From Allofustis seminis DSM 15817 (GTDB lineage Bacteria; Bacillota; Bacilli; Lactobacillales; Carnobacteriaceae_A), in the NCBI RefSeq assembly GCF_000374325.1, contig NZ_KB894082.1:1-64000 (forward strand): 64,000 bases of DNA, read 5' to 3'. Below, in pieces: positions 46,160-55,976 of the stretch. Position numbers and translations under genes: made by a program. Below the pieces are notes generated by a model. It was not told the DNA's origin and ran no database searches. It worked only from the letters and a program-made list of their open reading frames with translations. Each line of letters begins with the position of its first letter. The stretch's first letter is position 1.

Positions 46160-46193
46160 AGGCTGATGTTCAAATCCATCAGCCTTATTTTTT
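46160..46193 (+). terminator. Terminator
   Basis: AGGCTGATG pairs perfectly with CATCAGCCT, with a T-rich tail. Confidence 0.9.
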
Positions 46194-46238
46194 GATGTGA
46201 TACGAACTGATGTACGGTTATGTAAAGGAGAACGAGCC

Positions 46239-47435
46239 ATGGTGACATTTATTCATGCCGCAGATTTACATTTGGATACACCTTTTTCAGGCTTAAAAGA
46301 ACTTTCGCCACATTGGAAAGCCCGCCTACAAGCAGCCCCTTACCAAGCCCTTGATAAAATTGTTGAGACAGCTATTTCTAAACAAGTAGATTTTGTGATT
46401 TTTGCGGGTGATATTTATGATCAAGCAGTGCGAGGATTCAAGGCACAGATGGCTTTTTTGAATGCTTTGAAACAGTTAGAGTGTGCCAACATTCCTATTT
46501 TTGTAATTTTTGGCAATCATGATTATGCAAAAAATACGCTGACAGATGTACAATTTCCAGAAAATGTGCATATTTTTAACTCTGGAAAAGTAACGACAGC
46601 ATTTTATCAAACATCATGCGGAGAAAAAGTAGCACTTAGTGGATTCAGTTATGCTGCACGTCATGAAGTACGTGAAATGATTGAAGAGTTTCCACTCCGC
46701 AGTGATGAAGTAGACTATCACATTGGCATTTATCATGGGCAAATAGGTCATGCAGGAGATGCTTATGCACCTTTTCAAGTGACGGCGATGCAACAAAAAC
46801 ATTATAACTACTGGGCGCTGGGACATATTCATCAGCGACAATTTTTAGCAACAAACCCGCCAATTGTTTATTCTGGAACAACACAAGGCCGCCATGCCCT
46901 AGAAGTGGGCGAAAAAGGTATTTATCATGTTACATTGTCACATGATAGTGCACCACAGTTGGAATTTTTACCGACTCAGTCACTGCAATTTGAAAATATT
47001 ACGCTAACGATTGAAGAGGAGTCGCCGAGCATTTCTGCCATTACAGAAGCGATAAAAAAATTTATGCATTCCCAAAAAGAAGATACATTATATCGAATGC
47101 TATTAAAATTTAAGCATTTAAAACATTCAGATAGTATTCCTATTATGCGTTCAAGAGCTTGGCGTGAGCATTTAAATGAAACACTCTTAAAAAATAATCA
47201 ATGCATTGTTGATCTACAACTAAAGATAGAAAAAAATGAAACGCTATTGGGCAGATTAATGGCGCATTATCCGAATGAGTTAGCAAAAACAGAATATAAA
47301 GTAATAGATGATGATATATTTTTAAATTTAGCAAGTGATTTGACGGACAAATATCATATCCCACATCGCGATTTTCTAGATATTTCATATCGCCGCGAAT
47401 TATTGGAAAAAGCACGAACTAAATTATCCGAATAA
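46239..47435 (+). CDS. yhaO: Metallophosphoesterase YhaO (SbcD-like)
   Basis: The 398-residue protein has a calcineurin-like phosphoesterase domain: DLHLDTPF with DXH, then FAGDIYD, FGNHDYA and a final GHIHQR. A C-terminal helical region of about 130 residues follows. It is probably an exonuclease or endonuclease subunit working with the YhaN ATPase next door, as SbcD does with SbcC. ATG 46239 is chosen because AAAGGAG lies about 9 bases upstream. yhaN starts 11 bases after its stop. Confidence 0.9.
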   Translation: MVTFIHAADLHLDTPFSGLKELSPHWKARLQAAPYQALDKIVETAISKQVDFVIFAGDIYDQAVRGFKAQMAFLNALKQLECANIPIFVIFGNHDYAKNTLTDVQFPENVHIFNSGKVTTAFYQTSCGEKVALSGFSYAARHEVREMIEEFPLRSDEVDYHIGIYHGQIGHAGDAYAPFQVTAMQQKHYNYWALGHIHQRQFLATNPPIVYSGTTQGRHALEVGEKGIYHVTLSHDSAPQLEFLPTQSLQFENITLTIEEESPSISAITEAIKKFMHSQKEDTLYRMLLKFKHLKHSDSIPIMRSRAWREHLNETLLKNNQCIVDLQLKIEKNETLLGRLMAHYPNELAKTEYKVIDDDIFLNLASDLTDKYHIPHRDFLDISYRRELLEKARTKLSE

Positions 47436-47446
47436 GGGGTGCAGGT

Positions 47447-50233
47447 ATGAAAATAAAAAAGATAGCAATTGAACAATTTGGAATATATCGTCATAAGACA
47501 TTTCGCCTGTCGCCTTTTTTAAATATATTCTTGGGCGAAAATGGTGCTGGTAAAAGTACGTTGATGGCCTTTATTCATCAAATTTTTTATGAATTTCCAA
47601 AAAGAAATCAAAAAAATAATTATCAAATTCAAGGTGCAAATGGCTATATGGGCGGATATTTGATTGTTGACCTTCCTGAAATAGGTGAAGTGAAGATTCA
47701 AAGAATTTCAGGACCCAAAGCAGTAACGGGCCAGCTCATTGTTACGCTTATAGAAGAAAATCAGCCACTGGAGCCAGCAGAATATTATCTAACAAAAGCT
47801 TTAGCTCATCTAAAACAAGAGGAATTGCGTGCATTATATACATTTAATTTAGACGATTTACAAGCACTCAAAGCGATGAGTCGCTCTGATCTCAACGAAT
47901 ATTTTCAGAGCTTGACAGTGGAAGGGAGCCAGCACCTATTTGACCGTATACGGCAGCTTGATAAAGAGGCAGGCACATTCTATAAAAAAACTGGGCGCTT
48001 GCCAGAACTTAATCAGAAATTAATAGAATATGAAAAAATAAAGGCACATACACAAGAAATAGCGAAAAATAATGAACAATATGTCATATTTCAAGCGGAA
48101 AAGGAGCAACTTGAGCAGCAGTTGCAGGACATAAAAGAGCAACAAAAAGACCTCAAAAAATCCCTTGAAATATTAGAATATAAAAAAACGGATCGAGTAT
48201 TAGCAACAGAAATAAACCAATTATTAAGCGATTCAGAGGCATTAGATTTACCAGAAGATGCTACATTAGATAAAATTGATAATTGGTATATACATTACCA
48301 AAAAATCGCACAATTGAAACAAATGCTCGCTTCTAGTGAAAGGTCTGACGCTAATAAAATAAAAAGAGAAATGCCTCCCAAGTGGATAATTGATTATTAT
48401 AATAATCGACCACTTTGGGAAGCATATATATTACACCATGCTCAGGCACAATCTCTTGCAACACAATTGAAGCAAGTTGATGAAAAAATGGCAAATAGCA
48501 AAGAACAATTTTATTTTTTTTATGGAGATAGTGACCAGACAGAAGATGTTTCACCCCTTGCTATTGCCTTGCCCGACACTTTGACCGAAGAGCAGCTTGA
48601 AAAGGCAAAAGTGGCAACAGCAACACGTAATACCTTGGAAAGTAGAAAAGAAGTATTACAACAAAAAATAGAAAATGAACAGTCAGTGGCACAAATGAAA
48701 GAAAAATGGCTGATTGAAAAACAAAAGACAGCAAAAGGCGCGGGAATAGATCATAAATCTCAAAAGCAACATAAAATTGCAGCCATTTTATTACTATGTG
48801 TAATAACAATATGTTTTCTTTTATATTTAATGACTCCTGTATCTTTTCAAAAGATAGCTCTTATAGGAGCAGGTAGCCTATTAGGCTTATTGGGACTATG
48901 GCGATGGCATCATGTATTTTCAAAAATGATTGATGAGGAGGGTGTCCATGTAGAAAATGTAGCAGATATACATCAGCCAATTATAGATGCTCCATCATCG
49001 GGAACAATTCAAGCCTTACAGCAACAACTGGAAATTATTTCAAAAGAGTTAGATCAGACACACCAAATATTAAATGAACTTTTTATACGTGCTGGTTGGT
49101 CGACAAATGCGATAGATTGGGAATTCTCAGCGATTGAAAAAGAGCAACTACGTCTTAAAAAATTGCAAATGTTGCAATATCGTCTTCAAAAATGTTCAAA
49201 ACAATTTGAAGACTTGTCTAACCAATTAGAACGATTACAACGGCCAGTAGTTATTCTTTTCTCTGATAATATGTCCATCACTCCGCTTGAATTGCAGCGA
49301 GCTATTGACCATTATCTTCAAACGGTTGAAGCATATGAGCGTGAACATGCTCATGAGAAAAAAATACAAGAAGCGACTGCTTGGCGAAAAAATGAACTTG
49401 AAAAAGAGCTACATCATGAAGAAGCAATTTTTTTCGAGAAATTTGGCGAGTGGTCAGAATTGTCACCTGAAATTGTTACGATGTGGCAACAAAATCTTGT
49501 TAAAAAAGAACAAATTTCTCAGCATGTGCAACTGCTCAAGACGCAAATGAAAGACCCAGATATATTTGATAATTTGCCAAGTGAAATAGTTTTGCAACGT
49601 CAAGAAGTGCACATAATAAAACAATTAGAATCGCTAGGCCAGGACATTGAACGATTACAGCAACAAATTGCAGATAAAAAAGCCACCATGCACTTACTTT
49701 CCTCAAGTGATGCTTATGAGCGGGCTATTCAAGAACAGGAATATTTTGAAGCGGAAATGGCGGATATAGTGGATGAGTGGTTGAGCATCCAAATGAGTCG
49801 ATATATTTTAGAAGAAACATTGGCTCAGAATATGAATGTATCTTTTTTAAATATGCAAGAAAATATTAATAAATATTTTAAGTTTTTGACCGATAATTAT
49901 TATGTGCAAGTGAAATGGACGACTGAAGGGTTACAAGTAATGGACCATTCCAATCGCGTCTATTCTATTGAACGACTTTCGCGGGGTACATATGAGCAAC
50001 TTTATGTTGCAATCCGTTTGGCATTTATTGATGAGGTGGGAGACCGCTTTGAATTTCCACTACTTATTGATGATGCTTTTGTCAATTTTGATAGTCAAAG
50101 ACGTCATCGCATGTATGAACTGCTAATGCAATATAGTCAGCATCATCAAGTGATTTATTTCACCTTTGATGCAAAAGTGGTAGACTATGTATCAGAAATG
50201 AATTCAAAGATATTTCGCTTGGGTGCAAAATAG
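47447..50233 (+). CDS. yhaN: SbcC/Rad50-like ATPase YhaN
   Basis: This 928-residue protein is a long SMC-like ATPase. Walker A is GENGAGKST near the N terminus and the C-terminal half has the signature SRGTYEQLYVAIRLA. Walker B lies in LLIDDAFVNFD. Between them are coiled-coil arms. The middle has two hydrophobic segments (about 446-465 and 470-487), a feature also known in YhaN proteins, which may tie the arms to the membrane. It presumably works with YhaO on DNA ends; the exact role is not known. Confidence 0.9.
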   Translation: MKIKKIAIEQFGIYRHKTFRLSPFLNIFLGENGAGKSTLMAFIHQIFYEFPKRNQKNNYQIQGANGYMGGYLIVDLPEIGEVKIQRISGPKAVTGQLIVTLIEENQPLEPAEYYLTKALAHLKQEELRALYTFNLDDLQALKAMSRSDLNEYFQSLTVEGSQHLFDRIRQLDKEAGTFYKKTGRLPELNQKLIEYEKIKAHTQEIAKNNEQYVIFQAEKEQLEQQLQDIKEQQKDLKKSLEILEYKKTDRVLATEINQLLSDSEALDLPEDATLDKIDNWYIHYQKIAQLKQMLASSERSDANKIKREMPPKWIIDYYNNRPLWEAYILHHAQAQSLATQLKQVDEKMANSKEQFYFFYGDSDQTEDVSPLAIALPDTLTEEQLEKAKVATATRNTLESRKEVLQQKIENEQSVAQMKEKWLIEKQKTAKGAGIDHKSQKQHKIAAILLLCVITICFLLYLMTPVSFQKIALIGAGSLLGLLGLWRWHHVFSKMIDEEGVHVENVADIHQPIIDAPSSGTIQALQQQLEIISKELDQTHQILNELFIRAGWSTNAIDWEFSAIEKEQLRLKKLQMLQYRLQKCSKQFEDLSNQLERLQRPVVILFSDNMSITPLELQRAIDHYLQTVEAYEREHAHEKKIQEATAWRKNELEKELHHEEAIFFEKFGEWSELSPEIVTMWQQNLVKKEQISQHVQLLKTQMKDPDIFDNLPSEIVLQRQEVHIIKQLESLGQDIERLQQQIADKKATMHLLSSSDAYERAIQEQEYFEAEMADIVDEWLSIQMSRYILEETLAQNMNVSFLNMQENINKYFKFLTDNYYVQVKWTTEGLQVMDHSNRVYSIERLSRGTYEQLYVAIRLAFIDEVGDRFEFPLLIDDAFVNFDSQRRHRMYELLMQYSQHHQVIYFTFDAKVVDYVSEMNSKIFRLGAK

Positions 50234-50245
50234 AAAGGAGATTAT

Positions 50246-51217
50246 ATGTCAAAGTTAATTTATGATTATCGATTGGATGAATATGTTGACATTTATTTGT
50301 TGATTCAGTCTGCAGACAAAAAAGAAGCCCGCAATGGCAAGCCATTTCTAGCACTTGAATTGCAAGACACAAGCGGGCAGATACGTGCACAGATTTGGGA
50401 TGTCGATGAATCGGAAGTGGAACGTTACCGTCCAGGGCGAGTAGTTCGTGTGGAAGGGAAGCGAGAAGATTTTAATGGGACACCACAGCTACGACTCCAA
50501 CGTATTCGTCTAGCTCATGAAGGAGAACCAACTAATCCAGAGCTTTATATGCAGCGCGCGCCGAAGAAAAAAGAAGAGTTATACGATTTTTTAAATTCAA
50601 AAATTTTTGAGATAACAAATGTGAATATGAATCGGATTGTGCGCCATATTTTAAATCAATATAATCAAGAATTCTTCTCTGCTAGTGCTGCCAAAGTAGT
50701 GCATCATGCATATGTTGGAGGCCTTTCATATCATACGGTTTCTATGTTGCATATGGCAGAAGCAGTCACGCAATATTATCCAGATATTAATAAGTCACTC
50801 TTATATTCAGGAATTATTTTGCATGATATTGGCAAAATTAAAGAACTTTCTGGACCGCTGGCAACAGAATATACATTGGCAGGTCAATTGCAAGGCCACA
50901 TTGTAATGATGAGTGAAGAAATTTCAAAAGCGTGCCAGGCACTGAATATTGATGAGAATGCTGAAGATGTGATTGTATTGAAACATGTCATTTTAGCTCA
51001 TCATGGGAAATTGGAATTCGGGTCCCCTGTTGAACCGCAAGTTCGTGAGGCAGAAATTTTGCATTTGATCGATGTATTGGATGCTAATATTAATATTTTA
51101 AATGAGAATCTTGCCAAAACCCGTCCAGGAGAGTATAGTCAGCGAATTTGGGCGATGGATAATCGTAAATTTTATAAGCCGACTTTCAAAGATATTGCGA
51201 CAGAAAAAGAAGATTAA
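50246..51217 (+). CDS. yhaM: 3'-5' exoribonuclease YhaM
   Basis: YhaM degrades RNA (and can act on DNA) from the 3' end. The 323-residue protein has an N-terminal OB fold (about 15-95, with IRAQIWDVDE) and a C-terminal HD domain. The metal-binding pair is H193-D194 in ILHDIGKI; histidines at about 162 and 252 complete the site. GAAAGGAG precedes ATG 50246. It lies in the yhaO-yhaN-yhaM-prsA order known from B. subtilis. Confidence 0.95.
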   Translation: MSKLIYDYRLDEYVDIYLLIQSADKKEARNGKPFLALELQDTSGQIRAQIWDVDESEVERYRPGRVVRVEGKREDFNGTPQLRLQRIRLAHEGEPTNPELYMQRAPKKKEELYDFLNSKIFEITNVNMNRIVRHILNQYNQEFFSASAAKVVHHAYVGGLSYHTVSMLHMAEAVTQYYPDINKSLLYSGIILHDIGKIKELSGPLATEYTLAGQLQGHIVMMSEEISKACQALNIDENAEDVIVLKHVILAHHGKLEFGSPVEPQVREAEILHLIDVLDANINILNENLAKTRPGEYSQRIWAMDNRKFYKPTFKDIATEKED

Positions 51218-51239
51218 TGTGTCGATCATGGCACACATA

Positions 51240-51248
51240 TGATATAGT
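51240..51248 (+). promoter_or_regulatory. Extended -10 promoter of prsA
   Basis: TG-A-TATAGT lies 35 bases before the prsA start. Confidence 0.5.
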
Positions 51249-51283
51249 AATAGTATCAATTTTAAATTAGGAAGTGTAAATCA

Positions 51284-52243
51284 ATGAAAATGAATAAGAA
51301 ATTAATTGCTACAGCTGCAGCAAGTTTATTTTTACTTGCAGGTTGCTCAGGTCAGGAAGTTGCCTCAACTAAAGCTGGAAAAATTAAATATGATGATTTT
51401 GTAGCGGAAATGAAAAAACAACCGCAACAAAATGGTATGACTTTAGGCGAACAAGTGCTACAACGCATGATTTTAGAAGATGCTTTCGAGTATACATATG
51501 GCAAAAATGTGTCTAAAGAAGATGTTGAAGCAGAATATGAAAAAACAGCGGCAAGTTTAGGCTCAAAAGAACAATTTGAAGATCTATTGAAACAGCAAGG
51601 TGTTTCAGTTGAAGATGTCAAACATAATATTCGCACCAATTTATTGATGAAAGCAGCAGTCAAAGCGAATGCCGATATGAGTGATGAAGCATTGCGTGAA
51701 TTCTTCGATTCCCAAAAAACGATTGCTAAAGTTCAGCATATTTTAGTGGATGATGAAGAGACTGCTAATGAAGTTATCGCTAAATTAAATGATGGTGCTG
51801 AATTTAAAGATTTGGTAGAAGAATATTCAAAAGATCCAGGCAGCAAAGACAAAGAGGGTATGTATCTCTTAAAAGAAGGCGAAATGGTTCCTGAATTTGA
51901 AGAAGCCTCTAAAAACTTAGAAGAAGGCGAAACGACTCAGACTCCAGTACAAACAAGTCATGGCTTCCATGTTATTCGTCGTCTGGCCTTTGATCCTGAT
52001 GAAGAATTTGAGTCAACAAAAGAAGATATTCAAGATGCTTATATCGATTCCAAACTAACAGATCCAAGCTTCATGCATGAAATCGTCAGCAAAATGCTGA
52101 AAGATATGAATGTTCAAATTTCAGACAAAGAATTGAAAGGTGCAATTGCACCATATGTTGAACAGCCAAAAGATGAAAAAGATGGAAAAGATGATCAAAA
52201 AGAAGATGACTCAAAAGAAGACTCTGAGAAATCAGATGAATAA
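51284..52243 (+). CDS. prsA: Foldase lipoprotein PrsA
   Basis: PrsA is a lipid-anchored peptidyl-prolyl isomerase that helps secreted proteins fold outside the membrane. The 319-residue protein has a signal peptide with lipobox LAGC (Cys21 is the lipidation site). A helical N-terminal part follows, then a parvulin domain (about 147-240, with VQHILVDDEE and SHGFHVIRR). The tail is very rich in Lys, Asp and Glu. AGGAAGTG precedes ATG 51284; a second ATG is two codons further. A strong terminator follows. Confidence 0.95.
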   Translation: MKMNKKLIATAAASLFLLAGCSGQEVASTKAGKIKYDDFVAEMKKQPQQNGMTLGEQVLQRMILEDAFEYTYGKNVSKEDVEAEYEKTAASLGSKEQFEDLLKQQGVSVEDVKHNIRTNLLMKAAVKANADMSDEALREFFDSQKTIAKVQHILVDDEETANEVIAKLNDGAEFKDLVEEYSKDPGSKDKEGMYLLKEGEMVPEFEEASKNLEEGETTQTPVQTSHGFHVIRRLAFDPDEEFESTKEDIQDAYIDSKLTDPSFMHEIVSKMLKDMNVQISDKELKGAIAPYVEQPKDEKDGKDDQKEDDSKEDSEKSDE

Positions 52244-52256
52244 TAGATCATAAATC

Positions 52257-52296
52257 TAAAAAGGTACCACCGAAAAATCGGTGGTACCTTTTTTAT
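52257..52296. terminator. Bidirectional terminator between prsA and the yhaH-like gene
   Basis: AAAAAGGTACCACCGA pairs with TCGGTGGTACCTTTTTT across a short loop. T or A runs on both sides let it serve both converging genes. Confidence 0.93.
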
Positions 52297-52652
52297 TATG
52301 CTTCATGTTCTTCTTTTATTGCAGCATGCATAGTAGTGATTTGCTGGTCGATTGCTTCGATGTCTTGATTGATACGGCGCGTATGATAATCGGCTTCTGT
52401 TGCTAGTTGCTCCGCATCTTTTTCAATACCAGGTGCTAGGACTATTTTTGCTAGCTCCAATTCTTGCAACACATTGTGAAGTTGCATACTGACCTGGTCT
52501 TTTGCCTGTTGGAATGTGGTAAGTCCGTCACGGACATCTTCCAAATAATGAATGGTGCATTTCATATTTTCTGGACCTGTGCGTTTGTTTGTCAATAAAG
52601 TATAGGTCCCTGCGATAAAAGCACCTCCTAAAAAACCTGTAAAAAAGCCCAT
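52296..52652 (-). CDS. YhaH/YtxH-like small membrane-anchored protein
   Basis: The 118-residue protein starts with a glycine-rich hydrophobic segment (about 2-21) and continues as an alpha-helical, charged domain likely to form a coiled coil. Size, layout and its place between prsA and hit suggest the YhaH/YtxH group of general stress or envelope proteins, whose function is unknown. GGGGGAAT precedes the ATG. It starts 5 bases after the hit stop codon on the minus strand, so the two form an operon. The homology is inferred from gene order and shape. Confidence 0.65.
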   Translation of the reverse strand: MGFFTGFLGGAFIAGTYTLLTNKRTGPENMKCTIHYLEDVRDGLTTFQQAKDQVSMQLHNVLQELELAKIVLAPGIEKDAEQLATEADYHTRRINQDIEAIDQQITTMHAAIKEEHEA

Positions 52653-52657
52653 TTTAT

Positions 52658-53092
52658 TTATTCCCCCAATTCTTTTTGAATGGCATGCATTATTTTTTCC
52701 AAGTCATCATCCGTATATTGATCGGCATGATTGCTCCATTTTAAGCCAAACTCATCGGCATCACTATAGCGAGGGATGAGATGAATATGTGAATGAAAGA
52801 CCGATTGGTAGGCAACGGGTTCATTGTTATTTATGATATTCAGTCCAGCTACATCTGGGCGGAAATTTCGCAAGGCACGAGCAATTTTAGGAATTACGCG
52901 AAATACTTTTTCAGCAAGTGCTTCGTCATAGTCGTAGATATTACGGACATGTGCTTTTGGGATAATGAGCGTGTGACCAGGTGTTACTTGCGATAAATCT
53001 AAAAAAGCCACAACATTTTCGTCTTCATGTATTTTTTTTGATGGAATTTCTCCATGAGCAATTTTGCAAAAAATGCAATCAGTTTCGGACAT
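52658..53092 (-). CDS. hit: HIT family nucleotide hydrolase
   Basis: The 144-residue protein belongs to the histidine triad family, which cleaves nucleoside phosphoramidates and similar compounds. The zinc-type CIFC at the N terminus and the triad motif HSHIHLIPR (about 108-116) are present. GGGAGCG precedes the ATG. It lies divergent to ecsA, as near ecs in B. subtilis, and is followed on the minus strand by the yhaH-like gene. Confidence 0.95.
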   Translation of the reverse strand: MSETDCIFCKIAHGEIPSKKIHEDENVVAFLDLSQVTPGHTLIIPKAHVRNIYDYDEALAEKVFRVIPKIARALRNFRPDVAGLNIINNNEPVAYQSVFHSHIHLIPRYSDADEFGLKWSNHADQYTDDDLEKIMHAIQKELGE

Positions 53093-53104
53093 ATCGCTCC
53101 CTAC

Positions 53105-53132
53105 TTTCTATTTATTTCTCTAAGTTTATCAA
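53105..53132 (-). promoter_or_regulatory. Promoter of hit
   Basis: On the minus strand TTGATA (53132-53127) and TAGAAA (53110-53105) are 16 bases apart, just upstream of hit. Confidence 0.5.
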
Positions 53133-53173
53133 AAAAACAGTTAAAAATCTAAGTTCTTTCATCGATGAAGTTA

Positions 53174-53182
53174 TGATACACT
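53174..53182 (+). promoter_or_regulatory. Extended -10 promoter of ecsAB
   Basis: TG-A-TACACT lies 23 bases before the ecsA start, in the divergent region with hit. Confidence 0.5.
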
Positions 53183-53205
53183 AAAAGAATGAAGGGGGAC
53201 TGGAA

Positions 53206-53928
53206 ATGGCACTCGAAGTGAAGAATTTATCAGGCGGATATTTTCAAAAAGAATTATTAAAAGGAATTTCTTTTCAAATTGAAAATGGTGAAATTGTTGG
53301 TTTATTAGGGCGCAATGGTGCAGGGAAAAGTACATTATATAAAAGTCTTATGGGGACATTGCCTCAGATGTCAGGCGATGTATGCATCAATGGAAATTCG
53401 ATAAATGATAATTTCACAACATATCAAAAAAATGTCAGCTATTTACCTGAGCGTCCAGTTTTTTATCCAGAATTGACACTCTGGGAGCATCTAGAACTGT
53501 TAAAACGGATGTATCATCTGCCAGAAAAATCTCTCCAAATTGGCGACATATTATTAAAGCAATTTGCATTAGCTAAAGAAAAGCAGCATAAACCTTTTTA
53601 TTTTTCAAAAGGAATGCAGCAAAAAGTGATGCTTATTCAAACATTAATGGTAGACAGTCCCGTATTGCTTCTTGATGAGCCTTTTTCAGGGCTCGATCCA
53701 TTGGCAGTAATGACATTGCGCCATCTTTTGGATGAAAAACGTCAAGAAGGGAAGATAATTTTGCTGACGACACATCTTTTGCATGAAGCGGAGCAGTTGT
53801 GTGATCGCTATTTGTGGTTGAAAGATGGTCGGCTCATATTAGATGGTCCAACGAAAGAGTCGTTAGAAATGCTTTATACTCAGATACTCGCAACACATAA
53901 TGAGGATAGAGGGAGACTGACGCGATGA
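53206..53928 (+). CDS. ecsA: ABC transporter ATP-binding protein EcsA
   Basis: The 240-residue ATPase has Walker A GRNGAGKST, Q-loop LPERP, signature YFSKGMQQK, Walker B LLLDEPFSGLD and the H-loop in LLTTHLLHEA. With EcsB it forms the Ecs transporter, which in B. subtilis is needed for RasP protease activity and normal secretion; its cargo is not settled. AAGGGGGACTGG precedes ATG 53206. The stop overlaps the ecsB start. Confidence 0.94.
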   Translation: MALEVKNLSGGYFQKELLKGISFQIENGEIVGLLGRNGAGKSTLYKSLMGTLPQMSGDVCINGNSINDNFTTYQKNVSYLPERPVFYPELTLWEHLELLKRMYHLPEKSLQIGDILLKQFALAKEKQHKPFYFSKGMQQKVMLIQTLMVDSPVLLLDEPFSGLDPLAVMTLRHLLDEKRQEGKIILLTTHLLHEAEQLCDRYLWLKDGRLILDGPTKESLEMLYTQILATHNEDRGRLTR

Positions 53929-55094
53929 TGACTCGAGCGTTTTTTGAGAAAAGATTTAAAAAAGAAGATCAATTTTTGATGAAACAGTGGAGTCGCTTAT
54001 TAACTGAACTTGCTCCTTTTTTATTTATTTTATTGGGAGCAGTCGGTTATTTTTATCAATCGACAAAAGATGAAGGATGGGTCATTTTTGATAGTGTTAA
54101 TGTGATCGGAATTGGCATCATTGTGGCTGTATTTTTGCTAAGAGGTAGTGTCCACACGCATATGGAAGTACCAGATATTTATTATGGAAGTCGCCAGCAG
54201 GCAGAAATTCGTCAGCAATTTATTTATTTTTGGACCCGTTCATTAATTATGCGTATTCCTATTTTTATTCCCTTAGCCTTTTTGATGTGGTATGTGCCTT
54301 TTTCGCGTGGAATGGGTCATTTCAGTGTATTGATTGGAATGGTTGCACAACTTATTTTTATTCAAGGAATTGATTTTTACATTCAATTGCGCGCTTTTGA
54401 ATATGAAAAAATGCACTGCACTTTGTTGCGTGTGCTATTCATTGGTGCGGGAAGTTTTTTGGCGCTTTTATTTCCGATGTTTTTAATAAGTGGTGTCTTA
54501 TTTTGTTACTGTGCTTATCGCTTATATGCTCCGGGTGCTCAGCGTCTAGCTTTAGAAAAAATGGTACAGACTGAACAGCAACGTCAAGCCGCTCAATATC
54601 ATTTTTTTCGGTGGTTTTTTGATCTAGCACTGCCAAGCGATTTGATGAATGTTAACTCAGAAAGTCGCACAACGTTTCAATTACCTTTTGCACGATGGAT
54701 TGATGATTCAGCTGCTGGATTTTATCTTACGCGAACGCTTGCACGAGATCGCCAGTTATTTCAGCTTTTGGTATCGTGGTTTTTTATTTTATGTTTGTTG
54801 CTCTATGCTTATGCATTTTCATGGTTAAGTGTTATCTTAGCAGTTGCGGGATTATGGCTAGCAAGCAGTGCACTTTACGAAAAAGTTGTTGAAAAATGGC
54901 ATGTATTCAGATTGTCAGAAAAAGAATTTCCGCAGCGGGAAGTGGCCACTATAACTATTGCACTGGGAAGTACTTTGTGGGGGGCAGTCACGATCATTTT
55001 AGCGATATTGAAAGGTCTCTTTGCATGGATCTACTTATTAGGGGTGGTCGTTATTTTCTTCAATGTCTTGAAAAAAGTGCGGAAAAATCGATAG
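53925..55094 (+). CDS. ecsB: ABC transporter permease EcsB
   Basis: The 389-residue membrane protein is the permease partner of EcsA. It has about six to eight hydrophobic segments, starting at about residues 28-46, with a charged cytosolic loop near residue 205-260. It begins with an overlap of 4 bases with ecsA, so the two are coupled. The EcsB name rests mainly on position next to ecsA and hit and on its general shape. Confidence 0.9.
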   Translation: MMTRAFFEKRFKKEDQFLMKQWSRLLTELAPFLFILLGAVGYFYQSTKDEGWVIFDSVNVIGIGIIVAVFLLRGSVHTHMEVPDIYYGSRQQAEIRQQFIYFWTRSLIMRIPIFIPLAFLMWYVPFSRGMGHFSVLIGMVAQLIFIQGIDFYIQLRAFEYEKMHCTLLRVLFIGAGSFLALLFPMFLISGVLFCYCAYRLYAPGAQRLALEKMVQTEQQRQAAQYHFFRWFFDLALPSDLMNVNSESRTTFQLPFARWIDDSAAGFYLTRTLARDRQLFQLLVSWFFILCLLLYAYAFSWLSVILAVAGLWLASSALYEKVVEKWHVFRLSEKEFPQREVATITIALGSTLWGAVTIILAILKGLFAWIYLLGVVVIFFNVLKKVRKNR

Positions 55095-55169
55095 AAATAG
55101 CTGGAATACTTGACGGGTATAAGAATTGATTTTAAAATGAGCTTGATAATCAAAAAAGGAGTCGTAAAT

Positions 55170-55958
55170 ATGGAGAAGAAAAAAGAAGCGGGGTGGAATC
55201 TTCATCCTGCGGGTGGTGTGACTGGCAAAGCTTATATGGGTACACGCAACCAAGAAAAAGTTTTTTTGAAACGAAATACGTCTCCTTTTCTTGCAACGCT
55301 AGCTTTAGAAGGCATTGCACCAAAGCTTATTTGGACGAAACGAATTGAAAATGGTGATGTTTTAACTGCGCAAGTATGGTGTAATGGGCGGACTCTTGAA
55401 GCTTCTGAAATGAAGGAGCCACGTGTTTTTTATTTACTAAAAAAAGTCCATCAATCAAAAACACTTGGACGCTTATTGGAAAAAGTGGGTGGAAAATATT
55501 TATTGCCAGCGGATTTGTTGGATACTTATGTTGAACGATTAGCTGGGGTTCTCAAGATGAATGACACTCTTGAAAAAGCTTATGAATATTTGGTGAACCA
55601 TCTAGATGATGTAGAGCCTGCGCCAGAATATTGTGCCAGTCATGGGGATATCCATCATGACAATTATTTGTTGTCAGACCAAGATGAGCTATTTTTAGTG
55701 GATTGGGACAGTGCGATTTTAGCAGATCCTGCCTATGATATTGGTCAATTAATTGCACGCTATATCTCTGCGGCAGATTGGGATGAGTGGATAGAGCATA
55801 TTGAATTCAAACAGTCGCCGGAGTTTGTAGCACGAATTCATTGGTATATGATGGCGACATTGCTGCTTGAAATAAAGAAATCACTCCAGGAAATGAATGA
55901 TGAAGAACTTTTCTACAAATATGAATATCTTTTAAAAGAATGGCTCAAGCAATTTTAA
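55170..55958 (+). CDS. YtmP-like phosphotransferase (choline kinase fold)
   Basis: The 262-residue protein has an aminoglycoside phosphotransferase/choline kinase fold. The catalytic loop reads CASHGDIHHDNYLL with the usual Asp and Asn, and the metal-binding DWDSA follows. It resembles YtmP of Bacillus and the Lactobacillales protein that usually lies between ecsB and trmB; its substrate is unknown. trmB is not here. ATG 55170 follows AAAAAGGAG, and the start of the longer frame at 55110 lacks a ribosome binding site. Confidence 0.85.
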   Translation: MEKKKEAGWNLHPAGGVTGKAYMGTRNQEKVFLKRNTSPFLATLALEGIAPKLIWTKRIENGDVLTAQVWCNGRTLEASEMKEPRVFYLLKKVHQSKTLGRLLEKVGGKYLLPADLLDTYVERLAGVLKMNDTLEKAYEYLVNHLDDVEPAPEYCASHGDIHHDNYLLSDQDELFLVDWDSAILADPAYDIGQLIARYISAADWDEWIEHIEFKQSPEFVARIHWYMMATLLLEIKKSLQEMNDEELFYKYEYLLKEWLKQF

Positions 55959-55976
55959 TGAATATATTTTATAGTT

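Noticed and set aside
53925-55094. Naming ecsB as a drug-export permease
   Set aside because: Overlap with ecsA, the size and position next to hit all fit EcsB, and no drug-export feature is seen.
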